Positions 45,595 through 53,581 of a stretch of DNA of 64,000 nt are shown here, piece after piece. The number at the start of each line of letters is the position of its first letter. Position 1 is the stretch's first letter. A program made the position numbers and the translations under genes. Under the pieces are notes generated by a model, which had not been told where the DNA came from, searched no databases, and saw only the letters and a list, made by a program, of their open reading frames with translations. The stretch is from Cupriavidus necator N-1 (GTDB lineage Bacteria; Pseudomonadota; Gammaproteobacteria; Burkholderiales; Burkholderiaceae), in NCBI RefSeq assembly GCF_000219215.1, contig NC_015723.1:2356001-2420000 (forward strand), read 5' to 3'.

Positions 45595-46752
45595 TCAGGC
45601 AGGGCGCGCCACGGTGACCGCGTAGACCTGCGGCAGGTTGCGGGCGATGCATTGCCAGCCCTCGCCCTCATCGGCACTGGCCCAGATCTCGCCACCGGTG
45701 GTGCCGAAGTACACGCCCACCGGCGCGTGGCCGTCGGTGGCCATGGCCTGGCGCTTGACGGTGAACCAGCCTTGTTCAGCGGGCAGTCCGCGGTCCTGGC
45801 GCTGCCAGTTCTCGCCAGCATCGCGGGTGACATAGGCCGCGGGGCGGCCGCCCGGGCTGACGCGCGGCCAGACGTCGCTGCCGTCCATCGGAAATACCCA
45901 CACCGTGCGCGGATCACGGCGGTGGGCGACGATGGGGAAGCCGATATCGCCCACCTCCGCCGGCATGGCTTCGCCAATGCGTTTCCACACGCCTTCGCGG
46001 CGGTCCATGCGATAGATGCCGCAGTGGTTCTGCTGGTACAGGATGTCCGGATCGGCGGGATGCTGCAGCATGCAGTGCGGGTCCTGGCCGTATTCGGGGT
46101 TGGGATCGGGCAGGAAAGTGGCAAGGCTGCCGCGGTTCAGCGGCTTCCAGTCCGCGCCGCCGTCGGTGCTCTCGAACACACCGCCGCTGGACATGCCGAT
46201 ATACAGGTGGCGCGCGTCGCGCGGATCGACCAGCACGGAATGCATCTTGGGGCCGTCGGGCGTGCCGTCCTGCTCGCCGCCGGTCCAGGTGCGCCAGTTC
46301 GGGTGGTCGTTGAAGCCGGACACCGGCTCCCAGGTCGCGCCATGGTCGGCGCTGCGGAACAGCCCCTGCGGCGAGGTGCCGGCGTACCAGGTGCCGGGCT
46401 CGCTGGCATGGCCGGGCGTGAGCCAGAACACGTGGTCGACGACGCGGCCGGCCTCGCCCTCCGGCGCCTTGTCGAAGGCGGGTGGGCGCGCGGCTTCGGT
46501 CCAGTTGCGGCCGCCGTCGGTGGAGCGGAACACGGTCGGGCCCAGGTGGCCGGTGCGCGCCGCCATCAGCATGCGCGACGGGTCGCGCGGGTCCTGCACG
46601 ATATGGTGGATGGTATGGCCGAGAAACATCGGGCCCTCGATCAGCCAGCTGCGGCGGGCGGCGTCGCTGGTCAGGAACCAGGCGCCCTTGGTGGTGGCCA
46701 CCAGCAGCCAGACGGGGCCGCTATCGGTTTCGGGAATGGGGGAAGTCGTCAT
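45595..46752 (-). CDS. BNR/Asp-box repeat protein (sialidase-like beta-propeller)
   Basis: This 385-aa protein has at least five Asp-box motifs of the SxDxGxxW type: STDGGRNW, SADHGATW, STDGGADW, TRDAGENW and SADEGEGW, each on a propeller blade. There is no signal peptide, so it is probably cytosolic, unlike secreted sialidases; the Arg triad of sialidases is not evident. Photosystem-stability factor-like and VPS10-like propellers share this fold. AGGAG stands 5 nt before the ATG at 46752. It forms an operon with the MoaD-like gene; the pairing suggests a common, undefined function. Confidence 0.82.
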   Translation of the reverse strand: MTTSPIPETDSGPVWLLVATTKGAWFLTSDAARRSWLIEGPMFLGHTIHHIVQDPRDPSRMLMAARTGHLGPTVFRSTDGGRNWTEAARPPAFDKAPEGEAGRVVDHVFWLTPGHASEPGTWYAGTSPQGLFRSADHGATWEPVSGFNDHPNWRTWTGGEQDGTPDGPKMHSVLVDPRDARHLYIGMSSGGVFESTDGGADWKPLNRGSLATFLPDPNPEYGQDPHCMLQHPADPDILYQQNHCGIYRMDRREGVWKRIGEAMPAEVGDIGFPIVAHRRDPRTVWVFPMDGSDVWPRVSPGGRPAAYVTRDAGENWQRQDRGLPAEQGWFTVKRQAMATDGHAPVGVYFGTTGGEIWASADEGEGWQCIARNLPQVYAVTVARPA

Positions 46753-46791
46753 CATGGCTCCTGCAAGAAGGCCGGCGAACGATGCTTCCGA

Positions 46792-46808
46792 GTCTAGTAC
46801 ATGTAGAC
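46792..46808 (-). promoter_or_regulatory. Operator-like dyad upstream of the BNR/MoaD-like operon
   Basis: A 17-bp imperfect palindrome (GTCTA-N7-TAGAC with TACATGTA inside) is centred about 48 nt before the BNR start. On the minus strand it falls between a TTGTGA (-35-like) and a TAGACT (-10-like) spaced 17 bp, a typical place for a TetR/MarR-type operator. Confidence 0.4.
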
Positions 46809-46978
46809 AGTGTTCACAATTGAAGGATGACCAAAGCTGTCGGCGGCAGGTCAGCGGCAGCCACAAAGACTGCGAAGTAGAACGGAGTTAAATGCGGAAG
46901 CAGGCGACTTAGCTGGACATTATGCACGAAGTGTGGCATAAGCAATGTTCCCCCGATGCTTTCGCGCCCCGACACCCA

Positions 46979-47163
46979 TGCTTCGCACTGCCCGCTTCGC
47001 CACCCTGAACCGCCCGGCCCTGCCGGCGGCAGGCGTGCGCGCGGCGCAGCGCCCGGGTGTCGCCATCGACCTGGCCGACCGCTTCCACGCGTACGCCCAG
47101 GTCCGCCGCGCCGTGCTTTTCCTGGCCGTGCGGGCAGCTCGGGGCACCACCCTCCAGTCCTGA
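46979..47163 (+). CDS. Possible small basic protein, 61 aa
   Basis: The frame shows strongly GC-biased third codon positions, as in real genes of this DNA, but no clear ribosome site and no recognised family. The product would be basic and Arg/Ala-rich with an amphipathic helix (FHAYAQVRRAVLFLAVRAA). An upstream in-frame ATG exists at 46945. It lies upstream of two further plus-strand small genes. Confidence 0.35.
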
Positions 47164-47236
47164 GCTTTCCCGCACGGCCCATGTCGCGGATGCCATCCGG
47201 CACCCGCTTGATCATGCAGCCAGGAGAAAGCCAGAC

Positions 47237-47311
47237 ATGTCCCCGCTCTACCGCCATACCTTCTGCGCCATGGTGGCGCTTGCCGCCCTCTACCTGATCC
47301 TCAATCCCTGA
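47237..47311 (+). CDS. Very small membrane protein, 24 aa
   Basis: An AGGAG ribosome site stands 11 nt before this ATG. The peptide is a single hydrophobic helix (CAMVALAALYLILNP) with a short polar N-terminus (MSPLYRHTF). It ends 19 nt before the next gene, so it could be a small membrane protein or a leader peptide for that gene. No family is known to me. Confidence 0.45.
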   Translation: MSPLYRHTFCAMVALAALYLILNP

Positions 47312-47330
47312 GCCCCGGCGAAGTCTTGCC

Positions 47331-47954
47331 ATGGTGAATTTCCATGCCCTGCGCGTGCCGGCGCCGGCTTTGCCGCGCGCGCTCGAGCTGCGCATCGACG
47401 TTGAGCTGGCGCCGGGCGATATCGAACGCGAACTGGGTGCCCTGCACGACCGCATCGGCCAACCCGGCGACCGCCTGCATGCGATGCCGGCGCTGCCCGC
47501 GGGCGCGCCGGGCCTGCGTCTGCGCTATCGCGAGGCCGACGGCGAGTACTACGTGTATGTGGAAGATGTGATGCAGCGCCGGCTGGCCGGTTATACGGTC
47601 TTCAACCGGCTGATCGAGGTCGGCCGCCGCGCTGACCCATGGGTACGGGCGCCGCACACAAAGTTTGCGCCCGCTTACCAGCGCCGCGGCCTGGCCAGAG
47701 CGCTGTACTGCTGGGCGCTGGACGGCGGGCTGTGCCTGCTGAGCGGGGCGCGCCAGTCGGCCAGTGCCAACGCCCTATGGCAGGCGCTGGCCGCCGATCA
47801 CCCGATGGGTTATGTGGACTTGCGCCACAAGACGCTGACCTGGCTGGGCCAGGCCGTCGATGCGCCCGTGCGTGAGGGCCTGCATACGCGCATGCTGCTG
47901 CTCGGGCGCGGCTGGACGCTGGACGCGTTCATGGCCCGCACTGGCATGTACTGA
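47331..47954 (+). CDS. GNAT-like acyltransferase domain protein, 207 aa
   Basis: The C-terminal half carries an acetyltransferase-like acyl-CoA loop (KFAPAYQRRGLARALYCWAL), followed by SGARQSASANALWQALA, as in GNAT proteins where a neighbour-strand and helix pack on the cofactor. The N-terminal half (LRLRYREADGEYYVYVEDV) is probably the beta-sheet scaffold. Substrate unknown. It starts 19 nt after the 24-aa gene and converges with the small gene at 47969-48175. Confidence 0.6.
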   Translation: MVNFHALRVPAPALPRALELRIDVELAPGDIERELGALHDRIGQPGDRLHAMPALPAGAPGLRLRYREADGEYYVYVEDVMQRRLAGYTVFNRLIEVGRRADPWVRAPHTKFAPAYQRRGLARALYCWALDGGLCLLSGARQSASANALWQALAADHPMGYVDLRHKTLTWLGQAVDAPVREGLHTRMLLLGRGWTLDAFMARTGMY

Positions 47955-47968
47955 GGCAGCGCGCCCGC

Positions 47969-48175
47969 TTACAGCCAGCGGATCGGCGCGCCTTCGCGGG
48001 CATTGGCTGCGTACAGGGCCCAGCCCTGGGCAAAGTAAGCGCGCACCCGCGCGGCCAGCGATAGGCCACCGCCCACGCGGGCGTAGTAGGCAACATCGCG
48101 TGCCGGCTGGGCGGCGGGCTTCGATGCCTTGGCTTGGGCGGGCTGGCGATAGAGGGTGTCGGCGAGTACTTGCAT
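47969..48175 (-). CDS. Small hypothetical protein, 68 aa
   Basis: AAAGGAT precedes the ATG at 48175 by 7 nt. The protein (MQVLADTLYRQPAQ...) is basic, Ala-rich and has a C-terminal helix ARVRAYFAQGWALYAANAREG. No recognised domain, signal or membrane helix. The good ribosome site and GC-biased codons support it as a real gene. Confidence 0.6.
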   Translation of the reverse strand: MQVLADTLYRQPAQAKASKPAAQPARDVAYYARVGGGLSLAARVRAYFAQGWALYAANAREGAPIRWL

Positions 48176-48642
48176 GGCGAATATCCTTTCCGGTTGGGAT
48201 GGAAGTGGGTGCGCCTCACGAAGCACATCCAGCCGTGATTCGGCCCGGATCGGGAGGCAGTTCAGGGTTATCCCTAGTATAGAGAAGTTGCGCCTGAATC
48301 ATCCGGGTCTGTACCTATAGGCCGTATATGGAGTGCGTGATAATGGCCGCCTGCCGCAAGCGCCACCTGATGCGAATCCGCCAATCGAAGTAAATTAACC
48401 ATCACATTCGATATTCCTCGATGCACATGCCGCGCATTGTCTGCCGGTGATGATGCATGGCGCGTGGTCACCTAGCCTTCAGCCTTGCCCGGATCGCGCC
48501 CGCAGAGGCACCGACAAGCGGCACACCGATAACAGCGGGTTGGCCAGGTTTGCGCCTCCAGCCCAGACCAGAACCACGTGAGACAAGCCTGACGACAGTC
48601 CGTACGACGGACGTTGCAGCGCCCGCAAGGAGACAGCTCATC
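48176..48642. other. Divergent intergenic region before the NCS2 permease
   Basis: The 467 bp hold the promoters of the 68-aa gene and the purine permease. A locally AT-rich patch with a TAGTATA element lies near 48276-48284 and another AT-rich patch near 48390-48415. I looked for a purine or xanthine riboswitch fold and could not support one. Confidence 0.45.
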
Positions 48643-50037
48643 ATGATCGAACAGCCCTATCCGTCGCCCGCGACGGAAGCCGATGCCGCACGCCCCCAAG
48701 TCCCCGAAGTCCGGAGCCGGCTCGACGCGTTCTTCGAGATCACCGCGCGCGGCAGCACCCAGCGCAAGGAAGTGATTGCCGGGGTGACCACCTTTATGGC
48801 GATGGTCTACGCCGTCTTTGTCGTGCCCGGCATGCTGGGCAAGGCCGGCTTTGACACCAGCGCGGTCTTTGTCGCGGTGTGCCTGACCACCGCCTTCGGC
48901 TCCCTGCTGATGGGCCTGTGGGCCAAGCTGCCGATCGCCATCGGCTGCGCCATCTCGCTGACCGCATTCATGGCCTTCGGGCTGGTGCTGGGGCAGGGCC
49001 TGTCGCCGGCGGTCGCGCTCGGCGCCGTGTTCCTGATGGGCGTGATCTTCACCGCGATCTCCGTCACCGGCGTGCGCTCCTGGATCCTGCGCAACCTGCC
49101 CGCCGGCGTGGCGCACGGCACCGGCATCGGCATCGGCCTGTTCCTGCTGCTGATCGCCTCGAATGAAGTCGGCCTGGTGGTCAAGAACGCTCACCCCGGC
49201 CTGCCAGTGTCGCTGGGCAAGATCACCTCGTTCCCGGTGGTGATGTCGGTGCTGGGCCTGGCCGCGATCTTCGGCCTGGAGCGCCGCAAGGTGCCGGGCG
49301 GCATCCTGCTGGTGATCATCGCGATCTCCGCCCTGGGCCTGGCCTTCGACCCGGCGGTGAAGTTCACCGGCGTGTTCGCGCTGCCGTCGCTGAGCGCGCC
49401 CGGCCATGAATCGCTGATCGGCGCCATGGACATGCGCGGCGCGCTGACGGCCGCGGTGCTGCCGAGCGTGCTGGCACTGGTGATGACCGCGGTGTTCGAC
49501 GCCACCGGCACGATCCGCGCTGTCGCCGGACAAGCCGGCCAGCTCAACGCAGCCGGCCATATGCATAACGGCGGGCGCGCGCTGACCGCGGATTCGGTCA
49601 GCTCGATCTTCTCGGCGATGTTCGGCGGTGCTCCGGCCGCGGCCTATATCGAGTCGACCGTCGGCGTGGCCGCCGGCGCCAAGACCGGCCTGACCGCGGT
49701 GGTGGTGGGACTGCTGTTCGTGGCGGTGATGTTCTTCTCGCCGCTGGCCGGGCTGGTGCCGTCGTACGCCACCGCGCCCGCGCTGATGTACGTGGGCCTG
49801 CTGATGCTGTCGAGCGTGAGCCGCCTGCACATGGACGACATGGTCGACGCGATGGCAGGCCTGGTCTGCGCCGTGTTCATCGTGCTGACCTGCAATATCG
49901 TGACCGGCATCATGCTGGGCTTCTGCACCCTGGTGGTGGGCCGCGTGGTGGCTGGCGAATGGCGCAAGCTCAATGTCGGCACGGTGGCCATCGCGGTCAT
50001 GCTGGCTGCGTTCTATGCCGGGGGCTGGGCCATCTGA
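48643..50037 (+). CDS. NCS2-family purine permease (AzgA/GhxP type)
   Basis: This 464-aa inner-membrane carrier with about 14 predicted helices has the family opening [20 protein letters not shown], the motif [15 protein letters not shown], and a C-terminal half containing [20 protein letters not shown] (the AzgA signature). Members import adenine, guanine or hypoxanthine with protons. CAAGGAG stands before the ATG at 48643. A tandem pair of hairpins follows. Confidence 0.9.
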   Translation: MIEQPYPSPATEADAARPQVPEVRSRLDAFFEITARGSTQRKEVIAGVTTFMAMVYAVFVVPGMLGKAGFDTSAVFVAVCLTTAFGSLLMGLWAKLPIAIGCAISLTAFMAFGLVLGQGLSPAVALGAVFLMGVIFTAISVTGVRSWILRNLPAGVAHGTGIGIGLFLLLIASNEVGLVVKNAHPGLPVSLGKITSFPVVMSVLGLAAIFGLERRKVPGGILLVIIAISALGLAFDPAVKFTGVFALPSLSAPGHESLIGAMDMRGALTAAVLPSVLALVMTAVFDATGTIRAVAGQAGQLNAAGHMHNGGRALTADSVSSIFSAMFGGAPAAAYIESTVGVAAGAKTGLTAVVVGLLFVAVMFFSPLAGLVPSYATAPALMYVGLLMLSSVSRLHMDDMVDAMAGLVCAVFIVLTCNIVTGIMLGFCTLVVGRVVAGEWRKLNVGTVAIAVMLAAFYAGGWAI

Positions 50038-50058
50038 CCCTGCCGAAACCTACTGCCG

Positions 50059-50083
50059 CGTCCCGGGCGCCACGCCCGGGACG
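50059..50083 (+). repeat. GC-rich hairpin after the purine permease
   Basis: A perfect 11-bp stem (CGTCCCGGGCG / CGCCCGGGACG) with a 3-nt loop lies 21 nt after the stop. It is immediately followed, about 45 nt later, by a classical terminator. Confidence 0.6.
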
Positions 50084-50127
50084 CTGACAACCAGATGTCT
50101 CCTCCACCGTGATCCAGGTGGATTTCA

Positions 50128-50163
50128 AGCCCGGGCTTCCTGCTTTCCCGGGCTGTTTTTTTT
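50128..50163 (+). terminator. Intrinsic terminator after the purine permease
   Basis: An 8-bp stem (AGCCCGGG / CCCGGGCT) with an 11-nt loop is followed by G and a run of eight T. Confidence 0.88.
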
Positions 50164-50218
50164 GGTGGCTTGCCTGAAAGCTCCCGCGGATGGTGAATGG
50201 GGTTTCGCTAAATCGCCT

Positions 50219-50629
50219 TCATTGCCCGGCCTGCATTGCGGCCATATCCATGTACACCAGTTCCCAGACATGGCCATCCGGATCCTGGAATCCATGCCCG
50301 TACATGAATCCCAAATCCATCGGCGGCTTGTAAGTATTGCCACCCGCCGCGACCGCGGCATTGACCATTTCATCCACGCGGGCACGGGTTTCCATCGACA
50401 GGCAAACCAGCACCTCCGTCGATTTCCGTGCATCGCAGATTTCATTGGGCGAGAAGCTGCGGAACTTGGCTTCCGTCAGCAGCATCACGAAAATGTTGTC
50501 ACCGACGATCATGCAGGTGGCAGTGTCGTCGGTAAATTGCGGATTGAAGGAAAAACCCAACTGCGTAAAGAAGGCGATCGACTTTTGCAGGTCGCGGACG
50601 GGCAAATTGACAAAGATCTGCTGGCTCAT
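50219..50629 (-). CDS. Glyoxalase/bleomycin-resistance fold protein (VOC superfamily)
   Basis: This 136-aa VOC protein starts QQIFVNLPVRDLQKSIAFFTQLGF, has DNIFVMLLTEAKF, and closes with GFQDPDGHVWELVYMD, the second-half metal-ligand Glu region. It matches the PhnB/glyoxalase-like group of small VOC proteins with unknown substrates. GGAG stands 6 nt before the ATG at 50629, which is preferred over a longer frame start. Confidence 0.85.
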   Translation of the reverse strand: MSQQIFVNLPVRDLQKSIAFFTQLGFSFNPQFTDDTATCMIVGDNIFVMLLTEAKFRSFSPNEICDARKSTEVLVCLSMETRARVDEMVNAAVAAGGNTYKPPMDLGFMYGHGFQDPDGHVWELVYMDMAAMQAGQ

Positions 50630-50817
50630 CAGGGGCTCCGGTAGTCGTGTCAGGGGGGCTGCGCCGGGCGCAGACAAGCAGTCTAGGCGCTAAAGTCTCG
50701 GCTCGTGCGTATTTTCATTGTCCTTAAATGCAGGCAAAACGGCCGATGAACCGCCCAATACCGGCTGCATCATGGGCTGTGCAACCGTCAATTCAGGCCG
50801 GCAAACAATCAGTCCGT

Positions 50818-50870
50818 GCATTCTCCGTTATTTTTTGTAAAATTTTTTTAGGTGAACCAACACCACAACT
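50818..50870. promoter_or_regulatory. AT-rich tract upstream of the H-NS-like gene
   Basis: Runs TTATTTTTTG and AAAATTTTTTTA stand out against the GC-rich surroundings, ending about 45 nt before the H-NS-like start. Curved AT-rich DNA is the preferred H-NS target, so autorepression is likely. Confidence 0.5.
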
Positions 50871-50912
50871 TCTAGTACCATGCAGCGGCCTATTTGCAGA
50901 AAGGGGATATAA

Positions 50913-51221
50913 ATGGCGACATACAAGCAACTCCTGGCTGAGAAGGAAGCGCTGGAAGCCAAGCTGAATGAAGTGCGTGCGACGGAAGTCGCCGGCGTAA
51001 TCGACAAAATCCGGGACCTGATGACTGAATACGGCCTGACCGTCGAAGACATCCTGCCCCGCCGCAAGCGTGGCCGCCCGGCTGGTTCGAGCGCCAAGAA
51101 GCCTGCATCCGCTTTGCCGCCGAAGTACATGGACCCCAAGACCGGCAAGACCTGGTCGGGCCGCGGCCGTGCGCCGGCATGGCTGGGCAAGCGCCCGGAG
51201 CGTTTCCTGATCGAGCAGTAA
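50913..51221 (+). CDS. H-NS-family nucleoid protein
   Basis: This 102-aa protein has an N-terminal coiled coil (KQLLAEKEALEAKLNEVRATE) for oligomerisation, a linker with an AT-hook-like KRGRPAGSS, and the H-NS C-terminal domain KYMDPKTGKTWSGRGRAPAWL. This short form is typical of beta-proteobacteria. It silences AT-rich DNA. AAGGGG stands before the ATG. Confidence 0.93.
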   Translation: MATYKQLLAEKEALEAKLNEVRATEVAGVIDKIRDLMTEYGLTVEDILPRRKRGRPAGSSAKKPASALPPKYMDPKTGKTWSGRGRAPAWLGKRPERFLIEQ

Positions 51222-51298
51222 GCCGCCTGCGCGGCCAGCGGGCGCCTGCCTCAAACGCCCGCTTCAATCGATGGTGCCATCGGTCTGCCGGGCGCGCG

Positions 51299-51883
51299 CT
51301 ACTGCGCCTGGCAGACATAGTCCTTGCGCAGCGCCCTGAAGCCCTGCTGGGTCGGCTCCGCCGTCAGGCGCGCACCGCCGTCGGGCAGCGGCTGCATGCG
51401 CAATACCTGCGCCGAGCACTGGCTCGCGGTTTCGTCCCGCTGGTAGCGGATCTCATACTGGCCGCCGGCAGCCGGCACGAATGACACGCCCGCCGCGCAA
51501 CGCAGCTCAGGCAGCGGCGGCACCGCGGCCGACGTCACCGCCACGTAGATACGCCGGCCCGCCTCCACCAGCCGTTCGCGGGTGCGCGCCGGCGGCTCGG
51601 GCGAGCGCCCGGCCATGTCCAGGCTCCGGTCCCGCCCCATCGCAGACAACTGCCTGCCGGTTCCCGCCAGCACCAGCGGCCGCGCGGGCACCGGGCATTT
51701 GGCCGGATCGACCACGGTGAACGAAGTGTTGTCGTCGGTGCTGGTCAGCAGCCGCACGCTGGCGGCCGGGGCGCCAGCGGGCACCCGGTATTGCGCCACG
51801 CAGCCGGACAGCGCCAGCGCGGCGGCAAGCATCGGCAACAAGGCAAGGCGAGGCAGGACTGCGGACGACCGGTCATGGCGCAT
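51299..51883 (-). CDS. Hypothetical lipoprotein, 194 aa
   Basis: The N-terminus is a lipoprotein signal: MRHDRSS, hydrophobic LALLPMLAAALALSGC with the lipobox Cys near residue 28. The mature part contains several cysteines (AKCPVPARP, LRCAAGVSF, ASQCSAQV, DYVCQAQ) that could form two disulfides. No domain recognised. The start at 51883 gives the shortest sensible signal. Upstream region is shared with the AraC gene. Confidence 0.72.
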   Translation of the reverse strand: MRHDRSSAVLPRLALLPMLAAALALSGCVAQYRVPAGAPAASVRLLTSTDDNTSFTVVDPAKCPVPARPLVLAGTGRQLSAMGRDRSLDMAGRSPEPPARTRERLVEAGRRIYVAVTSAAVPPLPELRCAAGVSFVPAAGGQYEIRYQRDETASQCSAQVLRMQPLPDGGARLTAEPTQQGFRALRKDYVCQAQ

Positions 51884-52083
51884 GGCGGCGGGCAGGTAGA
51901 GTCGAAATTGGCCCAACAGCGGGCGTTGGCGGCACGATGGCGGCAAATCTTGTAGGGATGCCACACGATGACAGCGCGGGCAGGCCCGGCCGCGCAGATG
52001 CCGCGCGCTCAAACTACCCAGCATACCCCGTATCCGATGCCTTGCGGCAGCCGCACAAACCCATGTTGAAAACCTCCATGTGA

Positions 52084-52175
52084 TATCCACAGAATCTGTG
52101 GATATCCTCCCCCTACCCTCCCCGAAAGCCCCGGTCTGTGCGGGAACCCACCGGAGCGCCCAAATTTTAGGCAAC
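52084..52175. repeat. Dispersed 92-bp noncoding element, copy 2
   Basis: It starts in a perfect 25-nt palindrome (12-bp arms GATATCCACAGA and its complement around one A, 52082-52106), then GGAACCCACCGGAGCGCCC at position 59 and AGGCAAC at position 85. Blocks and spacing match copy 1 at 43947-44038. It lies in the divergent region between the lipoprotein and AraC genes. Confidence 0.7.
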
Positions 52176-52355
52176 GGGTTGCAGGCGCCCCGGAACCCGG
52201 CAACGGTACGGCACCGCCCGCCGCCACCACGCCGTTGCGCTGCCCAGGCCACACTTCGTCCCCCCGCATGCCCTTGAAGGGGTCACCGGCACCGCGTAAT
52301 CTCGTTGTTACCGGGGGCTGCTCTGGCGCACTTGCGCCAACTTGCCAGCCAGATA

Positions 52356-53384
52356 ATGACAATGACACAACAAGAGCCTATCCAGGCCGGGCCGTTGCCT
52401 CGTGACCTGCTGCACGCACTGCGTGATGGCGGCTACGACGTATCGGGACTCGCGCCTGCCCCGGAATCCGACTCCGACTCCGACCCCAGCGACCTCACGC
52501 CTGCCGTGCCGGCGCCAGGCCCGCAACAGGCCTGCCACGTGCTCTGCGCGGTCTACCGCGCCACCGGCGATCCAACCATCGGCCTATGGCTGGGCAGCCG
52601 GATGCAGACCGACCTGCTCGGGCTGGCGGGCCTGCCGGCCATGGCCGGGCCGTCGCTGGGCACCGCGCTGCGGCGCATCGCGCGCTACCAGAAGCTGCTC
52701 GCCGGCGACCGCATCGAACTGCGCCGCCAGGGCGACGAAGCCTGGGTCTGCATCCGCCCGAGCGACCCCGAGGCGCCCGACACCCGCCCGCGCATCGACA
52801 TGGAGCTGTGCTCGCTGCTGGCCTTCGGGCGCCAGTTCACGCGCAAGCCGCTGCATCCGCTGCGGGTGTCGCTGCGCATCGGCCAGCCGGACTGGCACCT
52901 GCGCTATACCGAGGCATTCGACTGCCCGGTGCGCTTTGGCGAGCCGGAAGACGCCATCGTGTTCGGCCGCCGCGACCTGGCCTTGCGCCTGGCTGCCCGC
53001 GTGCGCAGCGGACCGGCCGGCCCGGGCCACGCCATGCGCGAAGCGCGGCCGGCGTCCGCTTCGCTGGACGATGTGCGCGCGGCCCTGCAGGCGCTGGCCG
53101 GCGAGCGCGCCCTCAGCCTGGCCGCGGTGGCACGCCACCTGGACATCAGCGAGCGCACGCTGCAGCGCCGGCTGATGGCAGCGGGCACGAGTTTTCGCAC
53201 GCTGTGCGAGGAGGCGCGCCGCGACCTGGCTGGCGGCTACCTGGCCGGGGGCACGATGTCGCTGGGAGAAATCGCGTTCCGGCTCGGCTTTGACGATGCC
53301 AACTCGTTCTTCCGCGCCTTCCGCCGCTGGACCGGCATGACGCCGGGCGACTACCGACGCGCGGCGGTGCATCCGCCCGCCTAG
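52356..53384 (+). CDS. AraC-family regulator with N-terminal sensor domain
   Basis: This 342-aa regulator has an arabinose-binding-like N-terminal region (about residues 30-200: GLPAMAGPSLGTALRRIARYQKLL) and a C-terminal AraC domain with two helix-turn-helix units, LSLAAVARHLDISERTLQRRL and MSLGEIAFRLGFDDANSFFRAF, closing WTGMTPGDYR. This layout is that of the OruR/ArgR-like group. An Asp/Ser-rich patch (ESDSDSDPSD) in the N-terminus is unusual. The ribosome site is weak; ATG at 52362 is an alternative start. Target genes unknown. Confidence 0.86.
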   Translation: MTMTQQEPIQAGPLPRDLLHALRDGGYDVSGLAPAPESDSDSDPSDLTPAVPAPGPQQACHVLCAVYRATGDPTIGLWLGSRMQTDLLGLAGLPAMAGPSLGTALRRIARYQKLLAGDRIELRRQGDEAWVCIRPSDPEAPDTRPRIDMELCSLLAFGRQFTRKPLHPLRVSLRIGQPDWHLRYTEAFDCPVRFGEPEDAIVFGRRDLALRLAARVRSGPAGPGHAMREARPASASLDDVRAALQALAGERALSLAAVARHLDISERTLQRRLMAAGTSFRTLCEEARRDLAGGYLAGGTMSLGEIAFRLGFDDANSFFRAFRRWTGMTPGDYRRAAVHPPA

Positions 53385-53395
53385 CGCAGGCCGAC

Positions 53396-53557
53396 TCACC
53401 CGCCGTCGGGTTGCTCCCACGGCGGGTTGTCGCCGAAGCGCCCGGCCAGGAAATCCACAAAGGCGCGCAGGTCGGCGCTGACATGCCAGGTGGAATGCAG
53501 GGCGATGCCAAAGCCCGCCAGCGCCGCATCGGACAACAGTTCGCCGTGTCCGTGGCG
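53396..53557 (-). pseudogene. LysR-type regulator remnant (C-terminal fragment)
   Basis: The minus-strand frame reads GELLSDAALAGFGIALHSTW, then HVSADL joined directly to RAFVDFLAGRFGDNPPWE. These two pieces are the usual near-C-terminal blocks of LysR effector domains, but the 25-30 residues that normally lie between them are missing. No helix-turn-helix part remains upstream, where nnrS ends. It is therefore a decayed gene with an internal deletion. Confidence 0.65.
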
Positions 53558-53581
53558 CAAGCCTGCCCCTGATCCCGCGCT

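Noticed and set aside
48176..48642. Purine or xanthine riboswitch before the NCS2 permease
   Set aside because: No three-way junction or conserved loop sequences could be recognised.
52082..52106. DnaA-box palindrome as a replication origin
   Set aside because: Only two near-consensus boxes, no cluster, no AT-rich unwinding region and no replication gene nearby.
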